Positions 1-7,322 of a stretch of DNA of 64,000 bases are shown in pieces. The stretch spans positions 1 to 64,000 of the forward strand of contig JBJTCD010000017.1 of NCBI GenBank assembly GCA_046091665.1, given 5' to 3'. This DNA comes from CAIUPE01 sp046091665. Its GTDB lineage: Bacteria; Pseudomonadota; Alphaproteobacteria; Rhizobiales; Beijerinckiaceae. Below the pieces are notes generated by a model. That model was not told the DNA's origin and did no database searches. It saw only the letters and a list, made by a program, of their open reading frames with translations. Numbering within the stretch: position 1 is the first letter of the stretch; the number at the start of each line of letters is the position of its first letter. A program made the position numbers and the translations under genes.

Positions 1-954
1 GTCTTTTTCTAACAAGACGATTGCGGTTGCACGCGGATTATCGCGCGCTTGTGCGCCTAGTTTCTGGTTCGCCTCATCGTCGTTATGATCTTGATTATCG
101 AGCGTTTCCCCGAACAACAAGATCATGATCGTTTTACCGACAATATTCATCAAAATCGAGAACAAGATCAAACCGGCAAACATTGTGAAAGCCGCGACAA
201 CACGACCAAGAACAGTCGTGGGATACATATCGCCATAACCCGTTGTTGTCAGCGTAACCACGCACCACCACATCGCAGTGGGGATCGAGGTGAAAAAGCG
301 TTTGTCCTCGGGAATTGGGTTTCCGCTGATGGGATCATGCGGCATAAAAATTTGCGGTTCATCACCGGGTTGCAGAGTTGCGTCAAGCGCCGTCTGACCT
401 TCAATCAATGAGTGAGGCGCATAGAGCTCTCCCTCAACATAATACATCAGACTTGAAGACATCATCACAACAGCAAAAAGCGTGATGAGATAGATATTCA
501 AATTGATCAGCAAAGGATTTCGGTTTTTTGTAATTTGCGAACCCAACATTTCCAAGGCTTGCCGAGCGAGTTTTAAAACACGCATCACACGAAGCACGCG
601 CATAACACGCAGAACTCTTGTTCCGCGCAGGGCCTCGGTATCCGCAAACAATAACAGAGATGGCAGAATCGATAGGAGATCGATCAAACCCCAGAAGCTG
701 AAAACAAATTTCAGTTTTTGTTTGGTGAAATAAATATTGCCAATATATTCGAGGATAAAAACGCCAAGCGTTACATTTTCCAAGATCTTCATCAATTGAT
801 GATGATGCTCGGCGACATCGGAAAGCGTCTCGAGCGCAATCCCGACACAAGAAATAAAAATAAAAAATGCAATGAAATTCTGAAAATAGCGGTACCACGC
901 AAAAGTAACGTCGGTGAACATCCGCTCAAGAAACAACATCGGCCCGCTACGCAT
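1..954 (-). CDS. Voltage-gated K+ channel (6TM), 3' end beyond window
   Basis: The minus strand is open from an ATG at 954 to the window edge (318 codons, no stop), so the C-terminus is missing. Translation shows six membrane segments: S1 about residues 21-41, S2 60-78, S3 86-103, a strongly basic S4 with Arg every third residue at 110-131 (RVLRVMRVLRVMRVLK), S5 148-170, pore helix and selectivity filter TTTGYGD at 236-242, and S6 250-282. This is the Kv-type voltage-gated potassium channel architecture of the inner membrane. The S5-pore linker (about 171-222) is long. GGAG lies 7 nt before the ATG. The tail after S6 is acidic then basic and unidentified. Family assignment is firm; physiological role is inferred only. 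Confidence 0.93.
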   Translation of the reverse strand, partial: MRSGPMLFLERMFTDVTFAWYRYFQNFIAFFIFISCVGIALETLSDVAEHHHQLMKILENVTLGVFILEYIGNIYFTKQKLKFVFSFWGLIDLLSILPSLLLFADTEALRGTRVLRVMRVLRVMRVLKLARQALEMLGSQITKNRNPLLINLNIYLITLFAVVMMSSSLMYYVEGELYAPHSLIEGQTALDATLQPGDEPQIFMPHDPISGNPIPEDKRFFTSIPTAMWWCVVTLTTTGYGDMYPTTVLGRVVAAFTMFAGLILFSILMNIVGKTIMILLFGETLDNQDHNDDEANQKLGAQARDNPRATAIVLLEKD

Positions 955-1130
955 CACGCTACTCCACTTAATAAAACGCGGGACGCACTATTGCCGGGCG
1001 GGTCCAATTTTGTCAATTTTGTGGCAGAACGCATTAAATCATTCAAACTATAGCCCAAATCAGCAATCATTCTGTAACCCTTGATGCGGTACCCCTCAGG
1101 CAACCGCAGCGGAGAAGAGGTTCAGAGCCG

Positions 1131-1361
1131 ATGGCTGATGATGATGCAGCTCGGATCGAGAAACTGGAAGGCGAAATTGCTCGCCTGCGCCGACTTGTGG
1201 CCGATTACGCGGCCGAAGCGGCCCGCTTACGCCAGAGTGATCAGGTTAGAGCGCGGCAGAATCACCTCTCGCAAGCAACACGTGTGACGGCCGAGGAAGC
1301 AGATTTTGCTCTCATGATGGGCAAGAAAGCCCCGCGCCTGACCCGCCGCAAATCGGCTTGA
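1131..1361 (+). CDS. Small coiled-coil hypothetical protein
   Basis: A 76-residue ORF with a purine-rich GGAGAAGAGG about 8 nt before the ATG. The first 36 residues form heptad-like repeats (IEKLEGEIARLRRLV) rich in Glu, Arg, Leu and Ala, as in a short coiled coil; the last 15 residues are basic (KKAPRLTRRKSA). No catalytic motif or membrane segment is visible. It sits alone between the divergent K+ channel gene and azlC, with about 100 nt to the latter. I do not recognise the family. The coding call rests on the start context and coiled-coil composition, so it is moderate. Confidence 0.5.
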   Translation: MADDDAARIEKLEGEIARLRRLVADYAAEAARLRQSDQVRARQNHLSQATRVTAEEADFALMMGKKAPRLTRRKSA

Positions 1362-1457
1362 CCTTCAAAAGCGCCCGGCCCCGATAAACCTTGATTGATT
1401 GACAAAGATCGCGCGCGTCTTCTAGGTCGGGATCTGTCGGTGACGCCTGAGGCCTTG

Positions 1458-2159
1458 ATGTCGATGTCTTCTGTTCTGCGCGACGTCCGCTCGGGTGTCA
1501 TAGGGATCCTCCCCATTGCGCTCGCCGCTGTACCCTTTGGCCTGCTTTTGGGCAGCGAGGCTGTGCGCCGTGGGCTCAGCCCCGCCGAGATCAGCCTGAT
1601 GAGCTTGGTCGTTTTTGCAGGATCGGCGCAGTTTTTAACCGTCAGCATTTGGTCACATCCCGCGCCATGGGCAGCACTCGCGCTCGCCGCTTTCCTGATC
1701 AATCTTCGCCATGTGCTGATGTCGGCGTCACTCTCGCCGAAACTCAAGGACTTTCGAAAGTCCCAAAAAGCACTGGTTGCTTTACTGCTCGCCGATGAAA
1801 TCTGGGCGCTAAATGAAAGACGCGCGATGAATCATCAAGTCACGCCTGGCTTTTATTTCGGCACGGCGCTCGGCCTCTATGTCATATGGCTGGCCGCCAC
1901 AATTGCCGGCACGGCACTTGGCGAGGCGTTACCGGCTCCTGAAACAATCGGCTTCGATTTCGTTTTTGCGGCCCTCTTTATCAGCCTCGTCACCGGCTTT
2001 GCCAAAACATGGCGCGCATTGCCTGTGGTCATTTCAAGCCTCGCAGCCTCGCTATTTTTCAAATCAGTCTTTGGCGGCACGGGCTTTATTGTTGCGGGTG
2101 GACTTGCCGGCATGATTACCGCGGCGCTTCTGCCGCCGGAGCGGAAAGACGCGCGATGA
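1458..2159 (+). CDS. azlC: AzlC-family branched-chain amino acid export permease
   Basis: A 233-residue hydrophobic protein of the AzlC family, the large subunit of the AzlCD exporter for branched-chain amino acids (family knowledge). The N-terminal signature is present (GVIGILPIALAAVPFGLLLG, then VFAGSAQF and NLRHVLMSASLSP). About six membrane segments can be counted. An upstream TTG at 1395 would add 21 polar residues, but ATG 1458 is preceded by GAGG at good spacing and gives the usual family length; ATG 1464 is also possible. The stop overlaps the azlD start (ATGA), so the two are translationally coupled. Confidence 0.9.
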   Translation: MSMSSVLRDVRSGVIGILPIALAAVPFGLLLGSEAVRRGLSPAEISLMSLVVFAGSAQFLTVSIWSHPAPWAALALAAFLINLRHVLMSASLSPKLKDFRKSQKALVALLLADEIWALNERRAMNHQVTPGFYFGTALGLYVIWLAATIAGTALGEALPAPETIGFDFVFAALFISLVTGFAKTWRALPVVISSLAASLFFKSVFGGTGFIVAGGLAGMITAALLPPERKDAR

Positions 2160-2461
2160 GTCTTGATCCCGCTACGGTTATGGCGATTATCGCGATGGCA
2201 CTTGCGACTTACGCCACGCGCATCTCTGGTTTTATCATCGGCCCCTATCTGCCGGAACAGGGCCGCTTGAAACAGGCGCTTGATGCTGTGCCGGCAGCGG
2301 TTCTCACTGCCGTCATTGCACCCACTTTGTTCAACAGCCCGGCTGAATTATTTGCTGCGGTCATAACCGCCATCGCTGCACGGCGACTACCCGCTTTGGG
2401 AGCGATCACGGTTGGCGTCGGCGCGGTTTTGCTTGGCCGCCATTTTTTAGGACCTTGGTGA
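2156..2461 (+). CDS. azlD: AzlD-family small permease subunit
   Basis: A 101-residue membrane protein with three to four hydrophobic segments and the AzlD hallmarks TYATRISGF near residue 20 and AVPAAVLTAVIAPTL near residues 44-58. It is the small partner of AzlC in branched-chain amino acid efflux. The ATG overlaps the azlC stop by the ATGA arrangement, fixing the start; a longer reading from 2009 would only translate azlC out of frame. The acetyltransferase gene begins 3 nt downstream, suggesting a three-gene operon. Confidence 0.9.
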   Translation: MSLDPATVMAIIAMALATYATRISGFIIGPYLPEQGRLKQALDAVPAAVLTAVIAPTLFNSPAELFAAVITAIAARRLPALGAITVGVGAVLLGRHFLGPW

Positions 2462-2464
2462 ACA

Positions 2465-2926
2465 ATGCCGCTTCGCGCAACACTTACCGATCTTGAACCC
2501 ATCCTGGCTTTCCAGGAACGCGCCTATCATGAAAACCGCGCCATCAAAGGCGTTGAACCCCTCCCCTTAAGCGTCGATTACACAGGCCTCTTCGACTACA
2601 TGGAATTCTGGATTGAAGGGCGAAAAGATAATCCTGAAGGCGTGGTCATTCTTGATCCGACTCATGAACCGCCGGGCGACGCGCTTTTCATTTGGAGCAT
2701 CGCGACGGCTCCCGATCAACGCGGAAAAGGGCTCGGCAACACGCTTCTCGATTTCGTCGAGAGACGCGCGAGAGCGCTCAATCGGCGGGCCGTAACGCTG
2801 GTTACCAATAGCCGCCTCCCCGAACGGATCGATTGGTATCTCCGTCATGATTTCGTCATCATGAGGCATGAGACACTCGCGGATCGCACAATCGTTCATA
2901 TGCGAAAAAATATCGCATCTGATTGA
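2465..2926 (+). CDS. GNAT-family N-acetyltransferase
   Basis: A 153-residue GNAT acetyltransferase. The acetyl-CoA-binding motif A is clear around residues 76-100: strand SIATAPDQRGKGLGNTLLDF, with the Q/R-x-x-G-x-G/A turn as DQRGKGLG. The C-terminal part contains the DWYLRHDF segment typical of the family. The substrate cannot be told. It follows azlD by 3 nt, so it is probably co-transcribed and could act on an amino-acid-derived substrate, but that is inference only. The Shine-Dalgarno sequence is weak, consistent with translational coupling. Confidence 0.85.
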   Translation: MPLRATLTDLEPILAFQERAYHENRAIKGVEPLPLSVDYTGLFDYMEFWIEGRKDNPEGVVILDPTHEPPGDALFIWSIATAPDQRGKGLGNTLLDFVERRARALNRRAVTLVTNSRLPERIDWYLRHDFVIMRHETLADRTIVHMRKNIASD

Positions 2927-3124
2927 GAAATACTCTCGTAATAAGAACGCGAACTGAAAGTTTTTGCCGAAGCCTCCCGCTACGCCCTACAAAAATGGAA
3001 GGGAAAGCCGTTAAAATTGCATAGCGAAACGAATTGGACGCAGGCCAACAAGTTTGGTAAAGCCCGCCCATCAATCCCGTTACGGATCTTGAGTTAGTCT
3101 TAACCCTAAAAAATGAGGACCAAA

Positions 3125-3466
3125 ATGAAGAAGATCTTGATTGCCGCGACCGCACTTCTCGCACTCGCCATCGCTCCTGTTGAAGCGAAGACAAAGGCCC
3201 CGGCAAAGGCGGCTCCGGTTCCCGCCGTTAACAATGCTACAGACGGCTTCCTCCTTTGCGGCCTGCTTGTTGTTCCTGCCCGTTGCACAATGACTGAACG
3301 CGTTGTCGGTGGCGTTGTCTTTGGCGCCGTCATTGGTGCGGCGATTGGCTCGGTCTACACAACCGCCGCCGGAGCACAGACCGTGGCTCAAAGCATCCAG
3401 AATGCTGCCCTCATCGGCGCGGGCGTGGGTGGCCTCGGTGGCGCAGCCATCGGTCATGCCAAGTAA
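3125..3466 (+). CDS. Small secreted protein with glycine-zipper segment
   Basis: A 113-residue protein beginning with a Sec signal peptide (KKILIAATALLALAIAPVEA, cleavage after about residue 20), then an Ala/Lys/Pro stretch, two Cys flanking a hydrophobic patch (LLCGLLVVPARC) and a glycine-zipper-like C-terminus (GGVVFGAVIGAAIGSV and GAGVGGLGGAAIG). Such glycine-rich segments occur in outer-membrane-associated small proteins; the role here is unknown. AGGA lies 5-6 nt before ATG 3125, which is preferred over an in-frame start 12 nt upstream. A strong terminator follows at 3509-3537. Confidence 0.75.
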   Translation: MKKILIAATALLALAIAPVEAKTKAPAKAAPVPAVNNATDGFLLCGLLVVPARCTMTERVVGGVVFGAVIGAAIGSVYTTAAGAQTVAQSIQNAALIGAGVGGLGGAAIGHAK

Positions 3467-3508
3467 GCATCTGTGATTTTGGCCCGAACATTTGGGCTCA
3501 CAAATATA

Positions 3509-3537
3509 AAAGCCCCGCATCATGCGGGGCTTTTTTT
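3509..3537 (+). terminator. Rho-independent terminator after glycine-zipper gene
   Basis: GC-rich stem AGCCCCGCAT/ATGCGGGGCT closes around CATC-type loop bases and is followed by a run of seven T. It lies about 43 nt downstream of the stop at 3466. Confidence 0.92.
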
Positions 3538-3582
3538 AAACTTTAGCTCTTCTCTTTTTTGTTCTGTTGAGAGCCCTTGCGT

Positions 3583-4116
3583 ATGATGATTTCATTGCCT
3601 CACATCCGTTCGATGTCAATTCATCAAAGCATAAAAATATTTGTATTCGCTTTGTCGATCATGTGCATCGTTTTTGCAAAGAACCATGCTTTCGCGGCAC
3701 AAACACCAGACACGGTGAAGAAAGCGCGTCAAGCCTGTAGTCGCCTGGCTGAAAAAATTGCCAACACACGAAAATTGAAAAATAATACTGTTCAATCAGC
3801 CAGCAATTATAATGTTGATAAAGATACATGCTTTGCCCAGATCGAAATCTCGCAAGTCTTGCGATCAAAAAATGTAAACGAAAATCAAAATGAGAGCCAA
3901 GGCGAAGGACAAAGCGCGGAGCAAAATGAAAAGCGGCATCGTCAAATTGTCCTGATGAACGCCACGGAGAATAAAATTCTTGCCATTGTCATGTGGGAAG
4001 AACCGAAAGGTCTCCGCGTCGGACATGTCTATGATCCAAGTTATGACGGTCCACGTGATGAGTATGAAAAAGTTGAAGCCTATATGCGGAAAAAGATGGC
4101 GCTGAATCTGCGCTAA
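3583..4116 (+). CDS. Hypothetical secreted protein with low-complexity linker
   Basis: A 177-residue protein with an N-terminal hydrophobic segment (IFVFALSIMCIVFAK) ending in HAFA-AQ, a plausible signal peptidase I site near residue 39. Two Cys (in RQACSRL and DTCFAQ) follow, then a hydrophilic Asn/Gln/Glu-rich linker around residues 99-118 and a folded-looking C-terminal half (IVLMNATENKILAIVMWEEP). I do not recognise a family. ATG 3583 is chosen; a TTG at 3577 and an ATG at 3613 are alternatives. A terminator precedes it and YbaK follows 30 nt later on the same strand. Confidence 0.65.
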   Translation: MMISLPHIRSMSIHQSIKIFVFALSIMCIVFAKNHAFAAQTPDTVKKARQACSRLAEKIANTRKLKNNTVQSASNYNVDKDTCFAQIEISQVLRSKNVNENQNESQGEGQSAEQNEKRHRQIVLMNATENKILAIVMWEEPKGLRVGHVYDPSYDGPRDEYEKVEAYMRKKMALNLR

Positions 4117-4146
4117 GTTCGATTTGTTTTTGCGGAGCCGCGATCC

Positions 4147-4614
4147 ATGAGCCTTGAATCAGTACGCGATTTTTTTGCTCGCCATGCACCCGACATTGAA
4201 ATTCTTGTGACCGAAGCGAGCTCTGCAACCGTCAATGAAGCGGCAGCCGCCCATCGAGCGCGTCCCGAGCAGATCGCAAAAACTCTTGGCGTATGGCTAA
4301 AAAACGAAGTGGTTCTCATTGTGATGAGTGGCACCGCGCGTCTTGATAATCGTAAGTTTAAAGATCATTTTAGCGAGAAACCACGTATGGTGGATGCGGC
4401 AGAAATCACTTTGCGCACAAGTCATCCTGTCGGGGGCGTATGCCCTTTTGGACTTGCGGGGCCTTTAAAAATTTATGCCGATGAAAGCTTAAAGGCTTTT
4501 GATATTGTGATCCCGGCGGCAGGCGCGACCAATGCGGCTGTAAAGATCGCACCCGAAAGGCTCGTGTCACTTGTTGATGCTGAATGGATTGATCTCGCCA
4601 AACAAGAAGGATGA
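4147..4614 (+). CDS. YbaK/EbsC-family aminoacyl-tRNA deacylase
   Basis: A 155-residue YbaK/aminoacyl-tRNA-synthetase-associated domain protein. Members hydrolyse mischarged tRNAs such as Cys- or Ala-tRNAPro. Visible landmarks are AKTLGVWLKNE near residue 45 with the conserved Lys, an LDNRKFKDHF strand-helix, and the GGVCPFGL loop near residue 97 that lines the active site. It matches the compact single-domain form rather than the insertion domain of ProRS. GGAG precedes the ATG. The downstream neighbour is convergent, stops being 3 nt apart. Which amino acid is removed cannot be read from sequence. Confidence 0.85.
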   Translation: MSLESVRDFFARHAPDIEILVTEASSATVNEAAAAHRARPEQIAKTLGVWLKNEVVLIVMSGTARLDNRKFKDHFSEKPRMVDAAEITLRTSHPVGGVCPFGLAGPLKIYADESLKAFDIVIPAAGATNAAVKIAPERLVSLVDAEWIDLAKQEG

Positions 4615-4617
4615 GGT

Positions 4618-5544
4618 CTATTTCGATAATCCTGAGAGATCGTCTGAACGCGGGTGCTTTTCTCGATCCGAGAGCTCTTTATCGGACTTGATGTTGGACG
4701 TTGAAGACAAATGTCCATTTAGTCCTTCGCGCGCAAGATGATTCACATGGCGCAAAGTGCCGTGCGCGAAAGGATCAGTCGCTGTCTTGATTGATTGCAG
4801 CGCTGAGCGAAGGGTGCGGATTTCTTCAACCACTTCCTTGATCAAATCGTCCTTGATGTCGCTTTGATGATTTATGCGCTCAATCACAGACTGTTTGTTA
4901 TTCTTAGTTTCGCCGATGAGACGGGTCACAAAACCTCGCAACAAATCATGATGGCGGCCGTGATGCCACTCGGGAATCAATGAGGGTGTATCATACCAAT
5001 CTTGCGTGCTTTCCGGATGACACCCGATCAAACCGATCCGGTCCTTGATGATCGCCATCGGATCACCATTGCTGTAACGGGCAACCACATCAAAGCGATC
5101 AATGTCGCTTAGAAACGTACAGCCATCATAGAAAAACATCGAGTCAGACGCGCCTTCCCATTCAATTCGCAATGTCGTCTTGAAAGATCGTCTGATCTCG
5201 GCGCGCGGGCGTGTAATATATTGAACGCATTCCGTATGTGGCAAAAGGCCAAAATAATTTTGGCCACCCCAATAGGCACCCATACAAATGCCAAGAAAGG
5301 CACCACCGTGCTCGACAAAATCACGCACATAATCACGCCGCAAAGCAAAGAGAGCGTGAAACCGATCCGCATCCCCGTCACCGCCCGGCATAACCAATAG
5401 ATCAATGCCCTCAAGGCCCGCCGGCGTGATATCGGTAAGACCGACCAACCGAACATCATGATCGCGCGACAAGACTTCGGCTACGGCCGACGCGCATTGG
5501 CGCGAGCAGAGCGGATGATGTTGAAAAATCGCAATCCGGGACAT
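4618..5544 (-). CDS. BPL_N-type glutamine-amidotransferase-like protein
   Basis: A 308-residue protein whose first ~210 residues form a class I glutamine-amidotransferase-like fold: the LLVMPGGDGDADRF loop near 50, the nucleophile elbow FLGICMGAYWGG with Cys near 87, and GCHPEST near 175 that may supply the His. This matches the biotin-protein-ligase N-terminal-like (BPL_N) family, whose reaction is not well defined. The last ~100 residues are hydrophilic, helical and charged (IKDDLIKEVVEEIRTLRSAL) and look like a separate coiled-coil tail not needed for the fold. Convergent with YbaK. Function is unassigned. Confidence 0.75.
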   Translation of the reverse strand: MSRIAIFQHHPLCSRQCASAVAEVLSRDHDVRLVGLTDITPAGLEGIDLLVMPGGDGDADRFHALFALRRDYVRDFVEHGGAFLGICMGAYWGGQNYFGLLPHTECVQYITRPRAEIRRSFKTTLRIEWEGASDSMFFYDGCTFLSDIDRFDVVARYSNGDPMAIIKDRIGLIGCHPESTQDWYDTPSLIPEWHHGRHHDLLRGFVTRLIGETKNNKQSVIERINHQSDIKDDLIKEVVEEIRTLRSALQSIKTATDPFAHGTLRHVNHLAREGLNGHLSSTSNIKSDKELSDREKHPRSDDLSGLSK

Positions 5545-5659
5545 GCATTGATCTTCACGCCCTCAGCGCGCCGGATCAAGGGCTTCGCGACTACGTAAGC
5601 AGAATTCCATACGGATTATTTCACTTACCTCATCGGCACTGGCACCAGATGGCAGGGAC

Positions 5660-6043
5660 TCACTGCGGAAAACGCTCAAGATGCGTTTCGCCCGCGCGCC
5701 CATAATAGGTCACATGACGACCGGTGATCCACACATGATAGCCAACGCACCCAGCCTCTTGTGAAAGACGTTTGAATTCAGGAAATTTGATGCGGCCTTC
5801 TTGTGCACCACGAATGGCGGCACGGAGAGCGTCACCATTGAATGCTGGTGCAATGGGATATTCTGGATAAGCGGCGGCAAGTTCAAAAAAATGATCTTCT
5901 TTGTCAAAGAGACGAATGGATCCGGCGCGATATTCCACCTGATAGGCCGAGATATTGAGCACCATCAATCTTTCGACAACTTGACCGAAATGAATCGTAC
6001 CCTTTTCAGACTCGTCGAAGATCTTTTGCAATTCGCTATTCAT
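5660..6043 (-). CDS. DUF1398 family protein
   Basis: A 127-residue soluble protein that resembles the DUF1398 (YbcV-like) family: an N-terminal helical region with SEKGTIHFGQVVERL, a beta-rich centre (YQVEYRAGSIRLFD), an IRGAQEGRIKFPEF helix, and the C-terminal signature AGCVGYHVWITGRHVTYYGR near residues 95-115. The family has no established biochemical role. It lies 24 nt downstream of the MAPEG gene on the same strand and may form a two-gene unit with it. Confidence 0.75.
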   Translation of the reverse strand: MNSELQKIFDESEKGTIHFGQVVERLMVLNISAYQVEYRAGSIRLFDKEDHFFELAAAYPEYPIAPAFNGDALRAAIRGAQEGRIKFPEFKRLSQEAGCVGYHVWITGRHVTYYGRAGETHLERFPQ

Positions 6044-6067
6044 ATTTAAACCTGCGCATCGATGATG

Positions 6068-6451
6068 TTAGATAAAATAACTTACCAGAATAAAAAGAGC
6101 TGCCGCTCCAATCGTGTTCAACGTAAACATCATCCCCGCGATACGAAAACGGAAATTTTCTGTATCTTTCGAAACGCCCCAAGCGTGAAGGAGACGCCCG
6201 CTTAAGAGAGCAAGACAGAGGAGATGGATAATTGCCGAAGGCATACCCCGAATTTCTGTGAAGGCAATCAGCAACAAGCCAAAAGGCACATATTCAGCAA
6301 AATTAGCGTGAACGCGTGAAGCGCGTTCGAGCCGCTTATCCCCGCCGCTTCCGATGGCGACTTTTGCAGAACGACGCGCCCTGATTGTGCGGGTGGATAA
6401 AAAAATAAAGAGCGCCGCAAAAATTGCAGCATAGGCCGGAACGATGATCAT
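6068..6451 (-). CDS. MAPEG-family membrane protein (YecN-like)
   Basis: A 127-residue protein with four membrane segments. The MAPEG signature is plain: RASRVHANFAEYVPFGLLLI near residues 44-63, in which the Arg-x-x-x-Asn pair contacts glutathione in characterised members. The family comprises glutathione-dependent transferases and isomerases of the membrane; bacterial YecN-like members lack a firmly known substrate. GAGGAT before the ATG supports the start. DUF1398 follows. Confidence 0.88.
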   Translation of the reverse strand: MIIVPAYAAIFAALFIFLSTRTIRARRSAKVAIGSGGDKRLERASRVHANFAEYVPFGLLLIAFTEIRGMPSAIIHLLCLALLSGRLLHAWGVSKDTENFRFRIAGMMFTLNTIGAAALFILVSYFI

Positions 6452-6709
6452 ATTTTATATCCTCGAAGAAAGCTCAGGCTGATCAATAATTCATAACGTA
6501 ATGCGCGAGGATTTGAAATGTTTATGAGGCATCGTCATGATCTGTAAGCGCACGATAGCGCGGCAAACTCAAACCCCAAGAGCGCCTCATAGCGGCGAAA
6601 ATAGGGGCAATCAGGAAGCCCAATAACTTGTTAAACCATCACTTAGGTTAACAAGTTATCTGGTCAACCAAGGTTTATTCCGATTCAATAAGAATGTAAA
6701 AGGCATGTA
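6452..6709. other. Non-coding gap with one strong inverted repeat
   Basis: No credible ORF was found on either strand. The only structure seen is the inverted repeat at 6623-6659. The left part should hold the promoter of the MAPEG/DUF1398 pair. Confidence 0.5.
6623..6659. repeat. 12-bp inverted repeat, candidate operator
   Basis: ATAACTTGTTAA at 6623-6634 is the exact reverse complement of TTAACAAGTTAT at 6648-6659, with 13 nt between; ACC/GGT flank the inner ends and extend the symmetry with a one-base bulge. The AT-rich dyad lies about 170 bp upstream of the MAPEG start and about 50 bp from the terminator of the truncated carbonic anhydrase gene. It could bind a regulator or be a scar of rearrangement. 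Confidence 0.6.
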
Positions 6710-6736
6710 AAAAGCCCCGCAACGCGCGGGGCTTTT
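6710..6736 (-). terminator. Terminator of the truncated carbonic anhydrase locus
   Basis: AAGCCCCGC and GCGGGGCTT pair around a short AACGC-type loop. In minus direction it ends in TTTTTA, so it terminates transcripts coming from the marR side; T's also follow on the plus strand. Confidence 0.85.
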
Positions 6737-6758
6737 CGTAACTTCTCTCAAAAGATCA

Positions 6759-6866
6759 TCAGCCGAGAAAATCGAGAACGCCCGTATCAAGATCATATCG
6801 CGCATAAACGATTTTCACCTTTCCCTCATGCGCGAGTTCTTTGACAATGTCGCTTTCCGCTTTCCA
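6759..6866 (-). pseudogene. C-terminal remnant of a probable beta-carbonic anhydrase
   Basis: Directly after the marR stop, and in the same frame, 35 codons run open to a TGA at 6761: WKAESDIVKELAHEGKVK followed by IVYARYDLDTGVLDFLG. The pattern of a short helix, a basic GKVKIV strand, then YDLxTGxVxFL is how beta-carbonic anhydrases end, and the remnant still has its own terminator at 6710-6736. No ribosome-binding site, start codon or upstream zinc-site motifs (CxDSR, HxxC) exist here. I infer that the first ~80% of the gene was replaced when the marR/nitroreductase module arrived. Identity is by pattern recognition only. Confidence 0.65.
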
Positions 6867-7322
6867 CTATTCGTCACGCTTGGAATCAAGATATTCGCGC
6901 ATCTTCGAAAGCAGGTCGACAGCATTGGTTATGTCATCGGCCGGAAAGAGTTTTGACATAAGCATGATTTCGGGCGTCATCTTCTCGATTGCGGTATCAC
7001 GAAAACGCCGCCCTTTTTCGGTGACCATTACGCATTTTGATCTTCCGTCATCAGGATGAGGCACAAACCGGATGAGTTTCGCTTTCTCAAGTCCGGATAG
7101 TGTGTGGGTCATTGTTGTCTTAGGCACTTGAAATGCGCGAGCAAGGGCGAACGGCGTAGATCCGTCGCCGCGCTTGACAAGATGGTTCATCACCGCGAAA
7201 TGCGAAACAAGAAACCCATCAGGTAGCCCCGCTTCCAACATACGACCCGATAGTTGCGCAATAATCCCGATCTCGTTGAAGAACGAGAAGAACAAGGCAG
7301 TCTTGGTATCAGGTGCGGACAA
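6867..7322 (-). CDS. MarR-family transcriptional regulator
   Basis: The MarR winged-helix core is clear: the recognition-helix region FALARAFQVPKTTMTHTLSG, then LEKAKLIRFVPHPDDGRSKC with the wing and DDGR motif, and KGRRFRDTAIEKM. No ATG sits at a sensible N-terminus. A TTG at 7322, with GGAAG 6 nt upstream inside the end of the nitroreductase gene, gives 151 residues starting SAPDTKTALFFSFF, the usual MarR size; reading from 7436 would add out-of-frame translation of the neighbour. It overlaps the upstream gene by 14 nt, so both share the promoter and dyad at 8471-8508, and it probably represses its own operon. Confidence 0.85.
   Translation of the reverse strand: MSAPDTKTALFFSFFNEIGIIAQLSGRMLEAGLPDGFLVSHFAVMNHLVKRGDGSTPFALARAFQVPKTTMTHTLSGLEKAKLIRFVPHPDDGRSKCVMVTEKGRRFRDTAIEKMTPEIMLMSKLFPADDITNAVDLLSKMREYLDSKRDE

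Noticed and set aside
434..898. 154-residue minus-strand ORF inside the K+ channel
   Set aside because: It reads the channel gene in another frame; the true frame shows S1-S6 and TTTGYGD and is open to the window edge.
3080..3523. 147-residue minus-strand ORF opposite the glycine-zipper gene
   Set aside because: It crosses the terminator and is antisense to a gene with a clear signal peptide and ribosome-binding site.
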